A stretch of DNA of 64,000 bases from an uncultured Muribaculum sp. (GTDB lineage Bacteria; Bacteroidota; Bacteroidia; Bacteroidales; Muribaculaceae), in assembly GCA_910578835.1 (NCBI GenBank), contig CAJTSK010000013.1, positions 1 to 64,000 on the forward strand, read 5' to 3'. Below are positions 34,950-44,400 of this stretch, piece by piece (the stretch's first letter is position 1; every line of letters begins with the position of its first letter). The translations under genes were made by a program, and so were the position numbers. The notes under the pieces are model-generated. The model did not search any database. It was not told the DNA's origin and was given only the letters and a program-made list of their open reading frames with translations.

Positions 34950-35872
34950 CAATGTTTTATTCTTAATACATTATTTGCTTTAGCCTGTATCAGCCGCTCT
35001 CCTGCGGCTACATTCTCCGTCACCCATATGTTGCCCCCTATCACCGCATTGTCACCGATCGTGATTCTGCCAAGTATCGAGGCGTTGGAGTAGATGATGA
35101 CATTATTGCCGATAATCGGGTGGCGCGGCTCTCCCTTGACGGGATTACCGTCTTTGTCAAGGTCGAAGCTCTTTGCCCCGAGGGTGACACCCTGGTATAT
35201 CTTCACGTTTTCACCCACTATCGCGGTGGCGCCTATCACGATGCCTGTGCCGTGGTCGATGGTAAATGATTCGCCTATCGTGGCGGCGGGATGTATGTCG
35301 ACCCCTGTCTCAGCATGGGCAAGCTCGCTTATCATGCGCGGTATGATGGGCACATCGAGCAATACCAGCTCATGGGCTATGCGGTAATTACATATCGCCC
35401 TTATGCCCGGATAGCAGTATATTACCTCTTGTGTCGATGTTGCTGCCGGGTCGCCGTAATAAGTGGCGCGCACATCGGAGTTGAGCAGACGGCGCAGCTC
35501 GGGCAGCCTGGACATAAACGCGGCAGCCTTTGACGCGGCAAGTGACTGCGTGGCAGAGTATTCCGGTGCGTCATCACTGCAGATGTCCATCGACAATCCG
35601 GCATGAATCTGGTCGACAAGCAGTTTATAGAGCTTTTCCGACCATAATCCGGTGAAATATAGCAGGTTTTCGCGGGTCACATCGCTGTCGCCGAAAAATC
35701 CGGGAAAGATAATGGCTCGCGAAAGAGTAATGATTTCCTTAACCGCTTGCTGCGAGGGCAACGGTTCGCCACGCCACTGTGATGGGCATATGTTAACGAG
35801 GTTTTCACCGGCGGAGAGCTCGGCGACAACCTCACGAAGCATTGCTTCGTGCTGGGGGTTAAGTCCTGACAT
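34949..35872 (-). CDS. cysE: Serine O-acetyltransferase
   Basis: 307 residues from ATG 35872. The N-terminal helical part is longer than in E. coli CysE. The C-terminal left-handed beta-helix reads DIHPAATIGESFTIDHGTGIVIGATAIVGENVKIYQGVTLGAKS, with the catalytic Asp and His residues. It makes O-acetylserine for cysteine synthesis. The promoter core TAATTTTG (35878-35885, minus) lies 5 nt from ATG 35872, inside the frame that would begin at TTG 35890, so the ATG is preferred. It is the first gene of a five-gene minus-strand operon. Confidence 0.9.
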   Translation of the reverse strand: MSGLNPQHEAMLREVVAELSAGENLVNICPSQWRGEPLPSQQAVKEIITLSRAIIFPGFFGDSDVTRENLLYFTGLWSEKLYKLLVDQIHAGLSMDICSDDAPEYSATQSLAASKAAAFMSRLPELRRLLNSDVRATYYGDPAATSTQEVIYCYPGIRAICNYRIAHELVLLDVPIIPRMISELAHAETGVDIHPAATIGESFTIDHGTGIVIGATAIVGENVKIYQGVTLGAKSFDLDKDGNPVKGEPRHPIIGNNVIIYSNASILGRITIGDNAVIGGNIWVTENVAAGERLIQAKANNVLRIKH

Positions 35873-35877
35873 TACTG

Positions 35878-35885
35878 CAAAATTA
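35878..35885 (-). promoter_or_regulatory. -7 element TAATTTTG, 5 nt from cysE ATG
   Basis: Perfect TAnnTTTG. The distance to ATG 35872 suggests transcription starting at or inside the start codon, that is, a leaderless operon mRNA. Confidence 0.45.
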
Positions 35886-35904
35886 GCCAATTTTATTGTA
35901 CCTT

Positions 35905-36280
35905 ACAAACAATTTTGAGTTTTCAGTTTTCAGTTTTCAGTTGTCAGAGATACAGATGGACATATGGTCAAAAGAGACAGATGGGTTTTCGGTTTGGTGC
36001 GCGTTGCCGTAGGGGCTGTGGGGTAGCCCATTATATTTGCAATGATTTTGCCCTGAATAGGGCAAGATATCGTTAACCGGTGGTAGCCGCGAAGTGGCAC
36101 CACCGGATCTACATACCTACATACATGTTGCTACCCCGAAGTGGGTTGCATAACCATCAGCCAAAGACACATTCCCCCCTTGTGCAAGCCCCAAAAAAAC
36201 ACTGTCTCTTTTGCCCCTATGTCCCTCTGTTTCACTGACAACCGACAACTGACCACTGAAAACCGACAACTGACAACTAC
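35905..36280. repeat. Repeat-rich intergenic stretch
   Basis: No gene. It is bounded by short tandem words: TTTTCAG repeated three times and TTGTCAG at about 35920-35946 on the left, and CTGACAAC/CGACAACTGAC words in the opposite sense at 36233-36280 on the right. Inside are the hairpin CCGGTGGT (36077-36084)/ACCACCGG (36099-36106), the short hairpin GCCCTGAATAGGGC near 36050, and a second GAAGTGG-containing segment near 36137. The right boundary overlaps the 3' end of the protease gene. It resembles decayed intergenic repeat clusters seen in Bacteroidales; no transposase is present. Confidence 0.5.
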
Positions 36281-36981
36281 TTAAGTATCGGCCAGCGGAA
36301 GGCGTGGAGGGCGGCGATGAGCTGCTTTTCACGTCCTTGGCAATAGCGGTCGCATATGGCGTGGAAACGCGGGGAGTGGGACATCTCGGACAGGTGGGCG
36401 AGTTCGTGCCACACGATGTAATCGCGCAAGTCCTGAGGCAGGAAGGCGATGACATAGCTGAGGTGAATCTCGCGGCGTGACGTGCATTTGCCGAGTGTGC
36501 GGAATCCGCGCATGATATGCCATGACGCAGGCGTCACTCCTATTTCACGGGCAAGCTGCATGGCGCGTGGAAGCAGCAGTTCAGGCGACGCTTTTTCCGC
36601 GATGCGGCACAGAATGCCGCTTATGGTGCGTGTAGCCGCTATGTCGTCAAGGTTTATGCCGCTTCCCACTTCAAGAAAAGCCTTGTCGCCACGCATCGAG
36701 GCAAGCACTCGGTCGGGCTTCACGCTTTGTCGCGTTATGGCGACGGAGATCCCCGCCATGTCAATTACTTGCCCCTCACGGTAGATTAGTTCGTTGCGTC
36801 GTTTAAGAAGGCGTGGGGCGAGGGCGTCGAGTGACCGTATCACATCCTCGCCATTGCATGTAGGCGGCAGGGTGAGATGCACTATCCCGTCTTTCCATCG
36901 TGCGATGATACGTCGCGCCGATGAGCGCATGGTTATCTTGACCGTGCCAAGTTGCGGATGGGTGATAAGGGCGCTTTTCAT
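36277..36981 (-). CDS. YgjP-like zinc metallopeptidase
   Basis: 234 residues from ATG 36981. The conserved C-terminal catalytic region reads RDYIVWHELAHLSEMSHSPRFHAICDRY: the HExxH zinc motif as HELAH, followed by a third His in HSPRF. GKCTSRREIHLSYVIAFLPQDL just before it is also typical of the DUF45/YgjP family (WSS/SprT-like gluzincins). Substrates are not established. The start overlaps the nadK stop by 4 bp (ATGA), so it is translationally coupled. Confidence 0.85.
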   Translation of the reverse strand: MKSALITHPQLGTVKITMRSSARRIIARWKDGIVHLTLPPTCNGEDVIRSLDALAPRLLKRRNELIYREGQVIDMAGISVAITRQSVKPDRVLASMRGDKAFLEVGSGINLDDIAATRTISGILCRIAEKASPELLLPRAMQLAREIGVTPASWHIMRGFRTLGKCTSRREIHLSYVIAFLPQDLRDYIVWHELAHLSEMSHSPRFHAICDRYCQGREKQLIAALHAFRWPILK

Positions 36982-37847
36982 CTCTTGTCGATGCCCCATA
37001 GGAGTTTGGAGCGGAGCGTATCGGTAAACCGGTGTTCGAGACGCTGGATGACGCGCGTTACAAAGGGAGCGCGACGCATCTCTATCGTGGTGCCTACGGG
37101 GAGTGTCTGAGAGCGTCCGTCAAGGCTTATGCGGTAAGTTGCGGAGCGCGAGCGTGTGGTCACCGAAATAATGCTGTCGTCGCTGACGATGAGCGGTCGC
37201 ATGGTCAGCGAGTGTGCGGCAACGGGCGATATAGCCCATACCGGGGCGGAGGGCGCCACAATCGGACCGCCAACGGAGAGATTGTAGCCGGTCGACCCGG
37301 TTGGGGTCGACACGATAAGTCCGTCGGCGAGATAGGTGGCAAGATGGCTGTTGTCGACCGTAGCCTCCATCTCTATCATCGACGAGGTATCTTCCTTGAG
37401 TATAGCCACTTCATTAAGCGCATACTGCCACAGGTCGAGTTTTGCGTCGGGGCTTGTCACGCCTATCATTGTGCGCGCCTCGACGAGATATTTTCCTTCG
37501 AGCAGATTGTGGAGATTGTCATTTACTTCGTCGACACTTACGTCGGTGAGATATCCGAGATGACCGGTGTTTATGCCGAGTATCGGTATTTCCTTTTCCC
37601 CTACCCGCTGGGCGGTGCGCAAGAAAGTGCCGTCGCCCCCTATGCTGAGAGCTATGGCGGCGTTGAAATCGTCGCCCTTTATTATGTCGTTGATTTCGGG
37701 AGGCGATTGTAACATCGAGCAGAGGTAATTGTAAAATGACTCTTCCATCTCTACCCACACATTATGGCGCGACAAAAGGTCAAATAAGGTAGAAAGCTCC
37801 TGTATGTGGGCTTCCTGGTATAGGTTTCCGAATACGGCTATTCTCAT
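36978..37847 (-). CDS. nadK: NAD kinase
   Basis: 289 residues. The diagnostic motifs are ALSIGGDGTFLRTAQRV (GGDG, near residue 73), PILGINTGHLGYLTDV, EATVDNSHLATYLADGLIVSTPTGSTGYNLSVGGPIV and SPVAAHSLTMRPLIV. It phosphorylates NAD to NADP. It is the middle gene of CBS protein-nadK-protease, 20 bp after the CBS gene; that gap consists of a single end of the GAGC repeat family. Confidence 0.95.
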   Translation of the reverse strand: MRIAVFGNLYQEAHIQELSTLFDLLSRHNVWVEMEESFYNYLCSMLQSPPEINDIIKGDDFNAAIALSIGGDGTFLRTAQRVGEKEIPILGINTGHLGYLTDVSVDEVNDNLHNLLEGKYLVEARTMIGVTSPDAKLDLWQYALNEVAILKEDTSSMIEMEATVDNSHLATYLADGLIVSTPTGSTGYNLSVGGPIVAPSAPVWAISPVAAHSLTMRPLIVSDDSIISVTTRSRSATYRISLDGRSQTLPVGTTIEMRRAPFVTRVIQRLEHRFTDTLRSKLLWGIDKR

Positions 37848-37867
37848 ATTTATTACTAAACAGACTC
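37846..37867. repeat. Single end of GAGC repeat between CBS gene and nadK
   Basis: ATATTTATTACTAAACAGACTC, three or so differences from the 348-bp repeat end, followed by TTA, which is the complement of the CBS gene's TAA stop. The other side touches the nadK ATG (37845-37847). Confidence 0.4.
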
Positions 37868-38473
37868 TTATATTTCGAGGTAATGAAGAAGCGCGTTGAC
37901 ACGTTCAGTCATGTCGGTGTAAAACATTCCGGGGTCGCCGGTCATCTCTACCGTCTCATAACCATAGCGTTGCAACGACCTCGCCACCGATTCGCCACGC
38001 GAGTGGTTGACGCGCAGCATCACCGTGGTATGTGAGTCAGGTTCGGTACCCGCGGTCACGTTAAGGTTGAGCAGATGGGCGTCGGCGTCTTCCACGGCAT
38101 GTGCGATAGCCGAGGCGCTGTATTGGCTCGGCTTGCAGGTGACGGTAAGCTCCGTGTATTCATCGAGCTGCGGAAACAGGCTTGATACCGCCGCAAGGGC
38201 CGAGTCGCGGTCGATAGCTCCGATGTAGCGCTCGGTGATGTCGTCGACTACCGGCACGGTCTTGTCGCCCGAGACCATGCGTTCAAGCACAAGCGACATC
38301 GGTGTCGACGCTTTTACGGGTCGCGCCGAACCTGAGGTCATCCCGAGATACCTTCCTTCGGAGTCCACGATAGGTGTCGCGCTATCACCGTCGGCGGCTG
38401 AAAGTTCAAGTTGCGAGCTTTGTCGGGGTGATATCGGGATAATTTGGGGTGCTATGGCATCTTTTGCTATCAA
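37868..38473 (-). CDS. CBS-domain protein
   Basis: 201 residues. Two CBS repeats are visible: DSATPIVDSEGRYLGMTSGSARP..PMSLVLERMVSGDKTVPVVDDITERYIGAIDRDSALA. An ACT-like C-terminal part follows (ELTVTCKPSQYSASAIAHAVEDADAHLLNLNV). CBS pairs usually bind adenine nucleotides and sense energy state. The start appears to be TTG at 38473, since the next upstream codons contain no ATG before a stop. The promoter core TATATTTG (38536-38543, minus) supports a start near here. Confidence 0.75.
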   Translation of the reverse strand: MIAKDAIAPQIIPISPRQSSQLELSAADGDSATPIVDSEGRYLGMTSGSARPVKASTPMSLVLERMVSGDKTVPVVDDITERYIGAIDRDSALAAVSSLFPQLDEYTELTVTCKPSQYSASAIAHAVEDADAHLLNLNVTAGTEPDSHTTVMLRVNHSRGESVARSLQRYGYETVEMTGDPGMFYTDMTERVNALLHYLEI

Positions 38474-38501
38474 TTCTTTTCGCAGTTTTATTATTTCTGA
38501 T

Positions 38502-38543
38502 TATTTTTGCAGTTGCATTTGTCGTAATACGATTACAAATATA
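38502..38543. promoter_or_regulatory. Face-to-face promoters for pdxJ and CBS-nadK operon
   Basis: TATTTTTG at 38502-38509 on the plus strand (toward pdxJ) and TATATTTG at 38536-38543 on the minus strand (toward the CBS gene). The predicted start sites lie between them, so the two transcripts would overlap by a few nucleotides at their 5' ends. Confidence 0.4.
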
Positions 38544-38616
38544 GGGAAAATTCCCCGAATTGATGTAATCTTTATGTTATTACAACAATTCATTACAATA
38601 AATTGAGGTTGAAAAT

Positions 38617-39330
38617 ATGACAAATCTGAGTGTAAATATCAATAAAGTTGCCACGCTGCGCAATGCGCGTGGTGAAAATATACCCGACGTGGAAAAGGTT
38701 GCCGTTGACTGCGAGTCGTTTGGCGCGCAGGGTATCACGGTGCATCCCCGCCCCGATGAGCGTCATATACGTCATGCCGATGTGTTTGCATTGCGCCCTC
38801 TCGTAAAGACCGAGTTTAATATCGAGGGATACCCGTCGCCCGACTTCATGGACCTCGTGTTGAAGGTGAAGCCTGAGCAGGTGACTCTCGTCCCCGATGC
38901 TCCCGATGCGATTACCTCCAATGCCGGCTGGAACGTTGTGAAACATCATGAATTTCTCTCGGAAGTGGTCGACCGTCTTCGTGAAGCCGGTATACGCTCC
39001 TCTATTTTTGTCGACCCCGATGAAGAGATGGTGAAGGCTGCCGCGTCGACCGGAACCGACCGTGTGGAGCTTTACACCAAACCCTATGCCGATAATTATC
39101 CTGCCGACCCTGAGGCTGCCGTGGCGCCTTATGTAGCTGCAAGCATAGCCGCCCACAAGGCGGGTCTCGGTGTCAATGCCGGTCACGACCTTAACCTTGC
39201 CAATCTCAAATATTTCCATGACAAGGTGCCTTATCTCAATGAGGTGTCGATAGGTCATGCGCTGATAGCCGATGCCCTGTATCTTGGGCTGCAGGAAGCT
39301 ATACATCAATATAAAAACTGCTTAAAGTAA
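38617..39330 (+). CDS. pdxJ: Pyridoxine 5'-phosphate synthase
   Basis: 237 residues. A TIM barrel with SVNINKVATLRNARGENIPDVEKVA, GITVHPRPDERHIRHADV, FNIEGYPSPDFMDLVLKVKPEQVTLVPD, GIRSSIFVDPD, RVELYTKPYADNY and GVNAGHDLNLANLKYF. PdxJ condenses 1-deoxyxylulose 5-phosphate with the product of PdxA; pdxB of the same route lies at 29954. It heads a plus-strand run of seven closely spaced genes continuing to queG, 21 bp from exbB. Confidence 0.97.
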   Translation: MTNLSVNINKVATLRNARGENIPDVEKVAVDCESFGAQGITVHPRPDERHIRHADVFALRPLVKTEFNIEGYPSPDFMDLVLKVKPEQVTLVPDAPDAITSNAGWNVVKHHEFLSEVVDRLREAGIRSSIFVDPDEEMVKAAASTGTDRVELYTKPYADNYPADPEAAVAPYVAASIAAHKAGLGVNAGHDLNLANLKYFHDKVPYLNEVSIGHALIADALYLGLQEAIHQYKNCLK

Positions 39331-39351
39331 CTATAAATCATTTACTACGAC

Positions 39352-40098
39352 ATGTCTATTCTCAACATGATTATCGCACAGATACCCCAAGGAGTCGCTG
39401 ACTCTGTCAAAACCCTTGAGACTCTTGCCGGGTCGGCGGCATCGGCGGAGAATGTATCTACCGCTGTTACTTCCACAGCCGAGTTGTCGGTGTGGGATTT
39501 GTGCATGAAGGGCGGATTTATCATGATTCCGCTTGCACTTCTCCTTGTGATAAGCATCTACATCTTTATAGAACGCTATATTGTCATAAGCCGTGCGGCG
39601 CGCGAAGACTCTACTTTCATGAAGCGTATAAAGGATTACATCCATGAGGGGGAGATTGAGAGCGCCAAGAATCTTTGTAAGAAAAACGGCTCTCCCTACA
39701 GTCGCCTGATACTCAAAGGTATCAGCCGTATCGGACGACCGATGAACGATGTGCTTGTGGCAATCGAGAATACCGGCAACCTTGAGATTGCCAATCTCGG
39801 CAAAGGTTTGCCCTGGCTTGCCACCACTGCCGCCGGAGCGCCGATGCTCGGCTTCCTCGGTACTGTGGTAGGTATGGTAGAGGCGTTTTTCGCGCTTGCC
39901 AATGCCGGCTCGTCGGCTAATGTCGGTGTGCTTGCCGGAGGTATCTATGAGGCGCTTGTGACAACTGTCGCCGGTCTTGCCGTCGGCATCGTCGCCTTGT
40001 TTGCCTACAATATCCTTGTGGCTCGTCTCAACAGCGTCATGAAGCTGCTTGAGGGTAAGAGCATGGAGTTTATGGACCTGCTTAACGAACCGGCTTAA
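39352..40098 (+). CDS. ExbB/TolQ-type proton channel subunit
   Basis: 248 residues of the MotA/TolQ/ExbB family. The first membrane helix is MIPLALLLVISIYIFIERYIVI. The conserved pair of helices follows: GKGLPWLATTAAGAPMLGFLGTVVGMVEAFFALA and LAGGIYEALVTTVAGLAVGIVALFAYNILVARL. The glycine/threonine/proline pattern of the proton channel is present. With the next two genes it forms an ExbB-ExbD-TonB system that energises outer membrane transport, or a Tol-type envelope system. Gap to exbD is 20 bp. Confidence 0.9.
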   Translation: MSILNMIIAQIPQGVADSVKTLETLAGSAASAENVSTAVTSTAELSVWDLCMKGGFIMIPLALLLVISIYIFIERYIVISRAAREDSTFMKRIKDYIHEGEIESAKNLCKKNGSPYSRLILKGISRIGRPMNDVLVAIENTGNLEIANLGKGLPWLATTAAGAPMLGFLGTVVGMVEAFFALANAGSSANVGVLAGGIYEALVTTVAGLAVGIVALFAYNILVARLNSVMKLLEGKSMEFMDLLNEPA

Positions 40099-40118
40099 TC
40101 CCCTATCCTGTTTACCTC

Positions 40119-40598
40119 ATGGCACTTAAACGACCTCATGACATGATGGCGATGTTTTCGATGGCATCAATGACCGATGTCATCTTCCTTCTGCTCATCT
40201 TCTTCATGATTACATCGACATTTGTATTTCCTACCGCGCTGGAGGTGAATCTGCCGCAAAGTTCGGTGCAGACCGCCTTGAAGCCCGGTACGAGAGTATA
40301 TATAGATAAAGAGAGCCGCCTTTTCGCCTCTTTCGGCGACGAGCAGCCTCAGCCCATCGAAGCGGAGTCGCTTCTTGCGTTCCTTCAGCTTGCCCAGCAG
40401 GACGAGCCTGACGGATTTATTGCCATATATGCCGATGAAGAGGTGCCCTACGGCAAGATTGTGGAGGTGCTCGACCTCGGCGCAAGAAATAATCTGAAGA
40501 TGGTGCTTGCCACCAAGCCCGCGAAAGCGCCACAGCCTGCAGCCGCGATGTCGCTTGACGCAATTGGCGGTGATGTGTCGGGGGTGCCCTCTAATTAA
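40119..40598 (+). CDS. ExbD/TolR-type protein
   Basis: 159 residues. A single transmembrane helix near the N-terminus carries the family Asp: MASMTDVIFLLLIFFMITSTFVFP (Asp at about residue 21), the proton-conducting residue. The periplasmic domain has the TolR fold pattern LEVNLPQSSVQTALKPGTRVYIDKESRLF and ADEEVPYGKIVEVLDLGARNNLKMVLATKP. It is the partner of the ExbB-type gene 20 bp upstream, and the TonB-like gene follows after 11 bp. Confidence 0.9.
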   Translation: MALKRPHDMMAMFSMASMTDVIFLLLIFFMITSTFVFPTALEVNLPQSSVQTALKPGTRVYIDKESRLFASFGDEQPQPIEAESLLAFLQLAQQDEPDGFIAIYADEEVPYGKIVEVLDLGARNNLKMVLATKPAKAPQPAAAMSLDAIGGDVSGVPSN

Positions 40599-40609
40599 AG
40601 TAAGCTATA

Positions 40610-41419
40610 ATGAGCGAGTCGCAGCGTGACCAACTGATAGCCCTTGCCTGTACGGCGCTGATAGTCATCCTCCTTGTGTTGGCTCTGGTGCTTGCGCACT
40701 ATCGCGTGGACATCACTGCTCCCGAAGACCGTAAATGGCCTCCTGTCGACTCAAGTGAAATCGTGTTTGGCGGCGAATATGTGAAACTTGGCGATATGCC
40801 GTTTCCCGTGGAGGAGACCGACAATTCGCCTATGCCTGACGACTCGCAGGCTGATGCCGCCGTTGACGGAACCGACCTCGCCGATGCCGGTGATGCCGTG
40901 GCTGAAGCCCCGTCGCTCGTGACGTCGCAAAATGAGTCGACGATGAAAGTCACCGAAAAGCCGGCTCCTGAAAAGGCAGGACCTACAAAGGAGGAGATTG
41001 CTGAGCGAGAGCGCATTAAGCGTCAGAAAGAGGAGGCTGAGAAGCAGGCAAAGATTAAAGACCGCATGAAGAGCGGCTTCAGCAATTCCAAGAAAGGAAA
41101 AGGTGAGGCAGGCTCTCCCAACGGAAATTCCAATACAGGGGCGTTGAGCGGCCTTGCAGGACATGACTTGCGCGGACGTACCGCCGAGGCGTGGGGCAAG
41201 CCGGCAAGTACCCTTTCCGGAACAGTAAAGATAAAAGTGCGTGTCAACCGCAAGGGACACGTCGTGGGCACACCCGAATATGTTGGGGGTACCGGACCGG
41301 CGGCAGCTAATGCCGGGGTGCGCCGCAGCTGCATAGCCGCGTCACGCCAGTCGCGTTTCTCAGTCGACCTTGAGGCTCCCGCCGAGCAGACCGGTGTGAT
41401 TACATGGAAATTTGAATAA
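40610..41419 (+). CDS. TonB/TolA-like energy transducer
   Basis: 269 residues. An N-terminal transmembrane helix (LIALACTALIVILLVLALVLAH) is followed by an acidic linker. A Lys/Glu-rich helix (EEIAERERIKRQKEEAEKQAKIKDRMK, about residues 128-155) and a Gly/Ser/Asn linker come next. The C-terminal TonB-like domain reads SGTVKIKVRVNRKGHVVGTPEYVGGTG...CIAASRQSRFSV. The order TM-linker-helix-domain suggests contact between inner-membrane ExbBD and an outer membrane partner. Because the long charged helix is TolA-like, assignment to TonB rather than TolA is open. Confidence 0.82.
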   Translation: MSESQRDQLIALACTALIVILLVLALVLAHYRVDITAPEDRKWPPVDSSEIVFGGEYVKLGDMPFPVEETDNSPMPDDSQADAAVDGTDLADAGDAVAEAPSLVTSQNESTMKVTEKPAPEKAGPTKEEIAERERIKRQKEEAEKQAKIKDRMKSGFSNSKKGKGEAGSPNGNSNTGALSGLAGHDLRGRTAEAWGKPASTLSGTVKIKVRVNRKGHVVGTPEYVGGTGPAAANAGVRRSCIAASRQSRFSVDLEAPAEQTGVITWKFE

Positions 41420-41432
41420 GCTTATAATCAAG

Positions 41433-44400
41433 ATGATGAAAAAATATCGCATACTTAATGACTCGCTCGGATGGCTCATGTTTGTCATCGCCGCAGTCAC
41501 CTATCTCCTTACTCTGGAGCCCACGGCAAGTTTCTGGGACTGTCCGGAGTTCATTTCTCAAGGTTATAAACTTGAAATCGGTCACCCGCCGGGCAACCCC
41601 ATCTTCATGCTTGCGGCGCGATTCTTTGTCAATTTCGCTCCTGATGCACAGCATGTGGCTATCGCGGTCAATACGATGTCGGCATTGCTGAGTGCGGGTA
41701 CTATATTGCTGCTCTTCTGGACTATAACCCATCTTGTACGTCGCCTTGTCGTGAAAGATGACGCTACCTCTATATCGCTTGTAGAGATGCTTGTCATCTT
41801 CGGTTCGGGCGTATGCGGTTCGCTTGTCTATACCTGGAGCGATACATTCTGGTTTTCAGCCGTCGAAGGTGAGGTATATGCTTTCTCCTCATTCTGTACC
41901 GCCCTCGTGTTCTGGCTTATCCTGAAGTGGGAAAACCGCGCCGATGAGCCTCACAGCGACCGCTATCTGGTGTTGATAGCCTATGTGATAGGTATTTCTA
42001 TTGCGGTCCATCTGCTCAACCTGCTCTGTATTCCGGCGATAGTGCTTGTGTTCTATTATAAGAAATTCAAGAATGTCAATGCAAAGGGCTCGCTCCTGGC
42101 ACTCTGTGTGTCATTTGTAATCGTCGGGCTTATCCTTTACGGACTCGTGCCGGGATTCATCGAGATGGCGCAGTATTGCGAATTGCTCTTTGTCAACGTG
42201 TTGCATTGCGGATATAACTCAGGTCCTATCGCTTATACCATCATCGCGCTTGCTGTCATGATATGGGCTGTGTATGAGCTTTACCGTCAGAAGAATGCAA
42301 AGTTGATAAAGGTGTCATTCTTCCTGAGCGTGTTCCTTTCAGGTATTCCTTTTATCGGTGACGGCTGGCTGGCTCCCGTGGTAATATTCTGCGGTCTGCT
42401 TTTCTACCTTTTCGCTTATATGAAAAAGGTGCCTGTGAGAATACTTAACGTGACTGTGCTCAGCATACTTGTGATATTTATCGGCTACTCATCTTACGCT
42501 CTGTTGCTTATACGCTCCACCGCTAATACGCCGATGAACCAGAATGCCCCTGACAACGTGTTTGCGCTCAGTTCTTATCTTAACCGCGAGCAGTATGGCG
42601 ACCGTCCTTTGTTCTACGGACAGACATTCAACTCCGGCATTGTATATCAGATAGATGCGCAAGGTCGTCCGCAGGCTGTTAAGAAAGAGGGCAAGACTCT
42701 TTACGGCAAGACCGTGAAGACTTCTCCCGACCAGCCCGACCGTTATGAGGTCGTGGGAACTAAGACCGAATATGTGATGAATCCTGAGCTGAACATGCTT
42801 TTCCCGCGTATGTATGACGGCAAGTATGCAGCCGCTTACAAGGACTGGACAGGCATGAAAGGCACCCCGGTCACTGTCAATCCTTATCTTGACCGTGACG
42901 GAAATCCTTATCCGGGACAGACTCAGAGCAAGATAAAGCCCACTTTCCTGGAAAACCTCACATTCTTCTTCAACTATCAGCTTGACCACATGTACTGGCG
43001 TTACTTCCTGTGGAATTTTGCAGGTCGCCAGAACGACATACAAGGCAATGGCGAGATTACCCACGGCAACTGGATTTCCGGTATTCCGCTGATTGACAAT
43101 CTCCGCCTTGGCGACCAGTCATTGCTCCCCGATGACCTTGGTGCCGGAAACAAGGGACACAATGTGTTTTACATGCTTCCGCTCATCCTCGGTATTATCG
43201 GTATAGGCTGGCAGGCATTTACCTCTAAGCGCGGTATCGAGCAGTTCTGGGTGGTTGCCTTCCTGTTCTTCATGACCGGTATAGCTATCGTGTTGTATCT
43301 TAACCAGACCCCCAATCAGCCGCGTGAGCGTGATTATGCGTTTGCCGGTTCGTTCTATGCTTTTGCCATATGGGTGGGCATGGGTGTCGCCGGCATATGG
43401 CGCCTGGTGGTCAACCTCACCAAGGGCAAGGAGAAGTCGCGTTCGCTTGTCGGCGCTATTATAGGAGTTGTGGTAGGATTGTTCGTGCCGCTTCAGATGG
43501 TGTCGCAGACATGGGACGACCATGACCGCTCGGGACGATATGCGGCGCGCGATTTCGGTATGAACTACCTGTCGAGCCTTGAGCCTAACGCGATTGTGTT
43601 TACAAATGGCGACAACGATACATTCCCCTTGTGGTATGCACAGGAGGTGGAGGGTTACCGTACCGATGTAAGGGTGGTCAACCTGTCATATCTTACCACT
43701 GACTGGTATGTCGACCAGATGCGCATGCCCTCTTATGACGCGCCTGCAATCAAGATGCTTGCCACCCCCGACCTTTACGCCCATGACAAGCGTCAGTTCA
43801 GCTATTTCCTTGACCCTGACACAACCAAGGTCAACGTGAAGGCAGCGCTGAAGGCTCTTTATAGCCCTGATGCCAATAAAAATGAATGGGGATTGTATGA
43901 GTTCAAGTACCCCAACATGTATCTCCCTGTCGATAAGGATGCTGTCGTGAAGGCGGGTCGCGTGTCGGAGGAAGAGGCGGCTGCTGTCGAGGAATATATC
44001 GACTTGAACCAGATGAATGAGCCTGACGGCGGATTGCGTCTTAGCAACGTCATCGCGCTCGACATGCTTGCCACCAACGCTGAAAACGGCTGGGAACGTC
44101 CTATCTATTTCGCGATGACGGTGCCCGACAGCTATTATCTTAACCTGTCGCCCTACATGCGCTCTACAGGTATGACTTATGAGGTCGGCCCGATTAAGAA
44201 TCCCGACTACGACGGATATCATATCGCGGTCAACACCGACAAGGCATATGACAATATAGTCAACAAGTTCCGCTGGGGCGGTCTTGACGCTACGACTTCA
44301 GCCGACGATATTTATCTTGACGAGACAGTGCGCCGCATGGTCAACACTACCCGTATGACCATGATTGACCTTGCCACGGCATTGTATAATGAAGGCGTGG

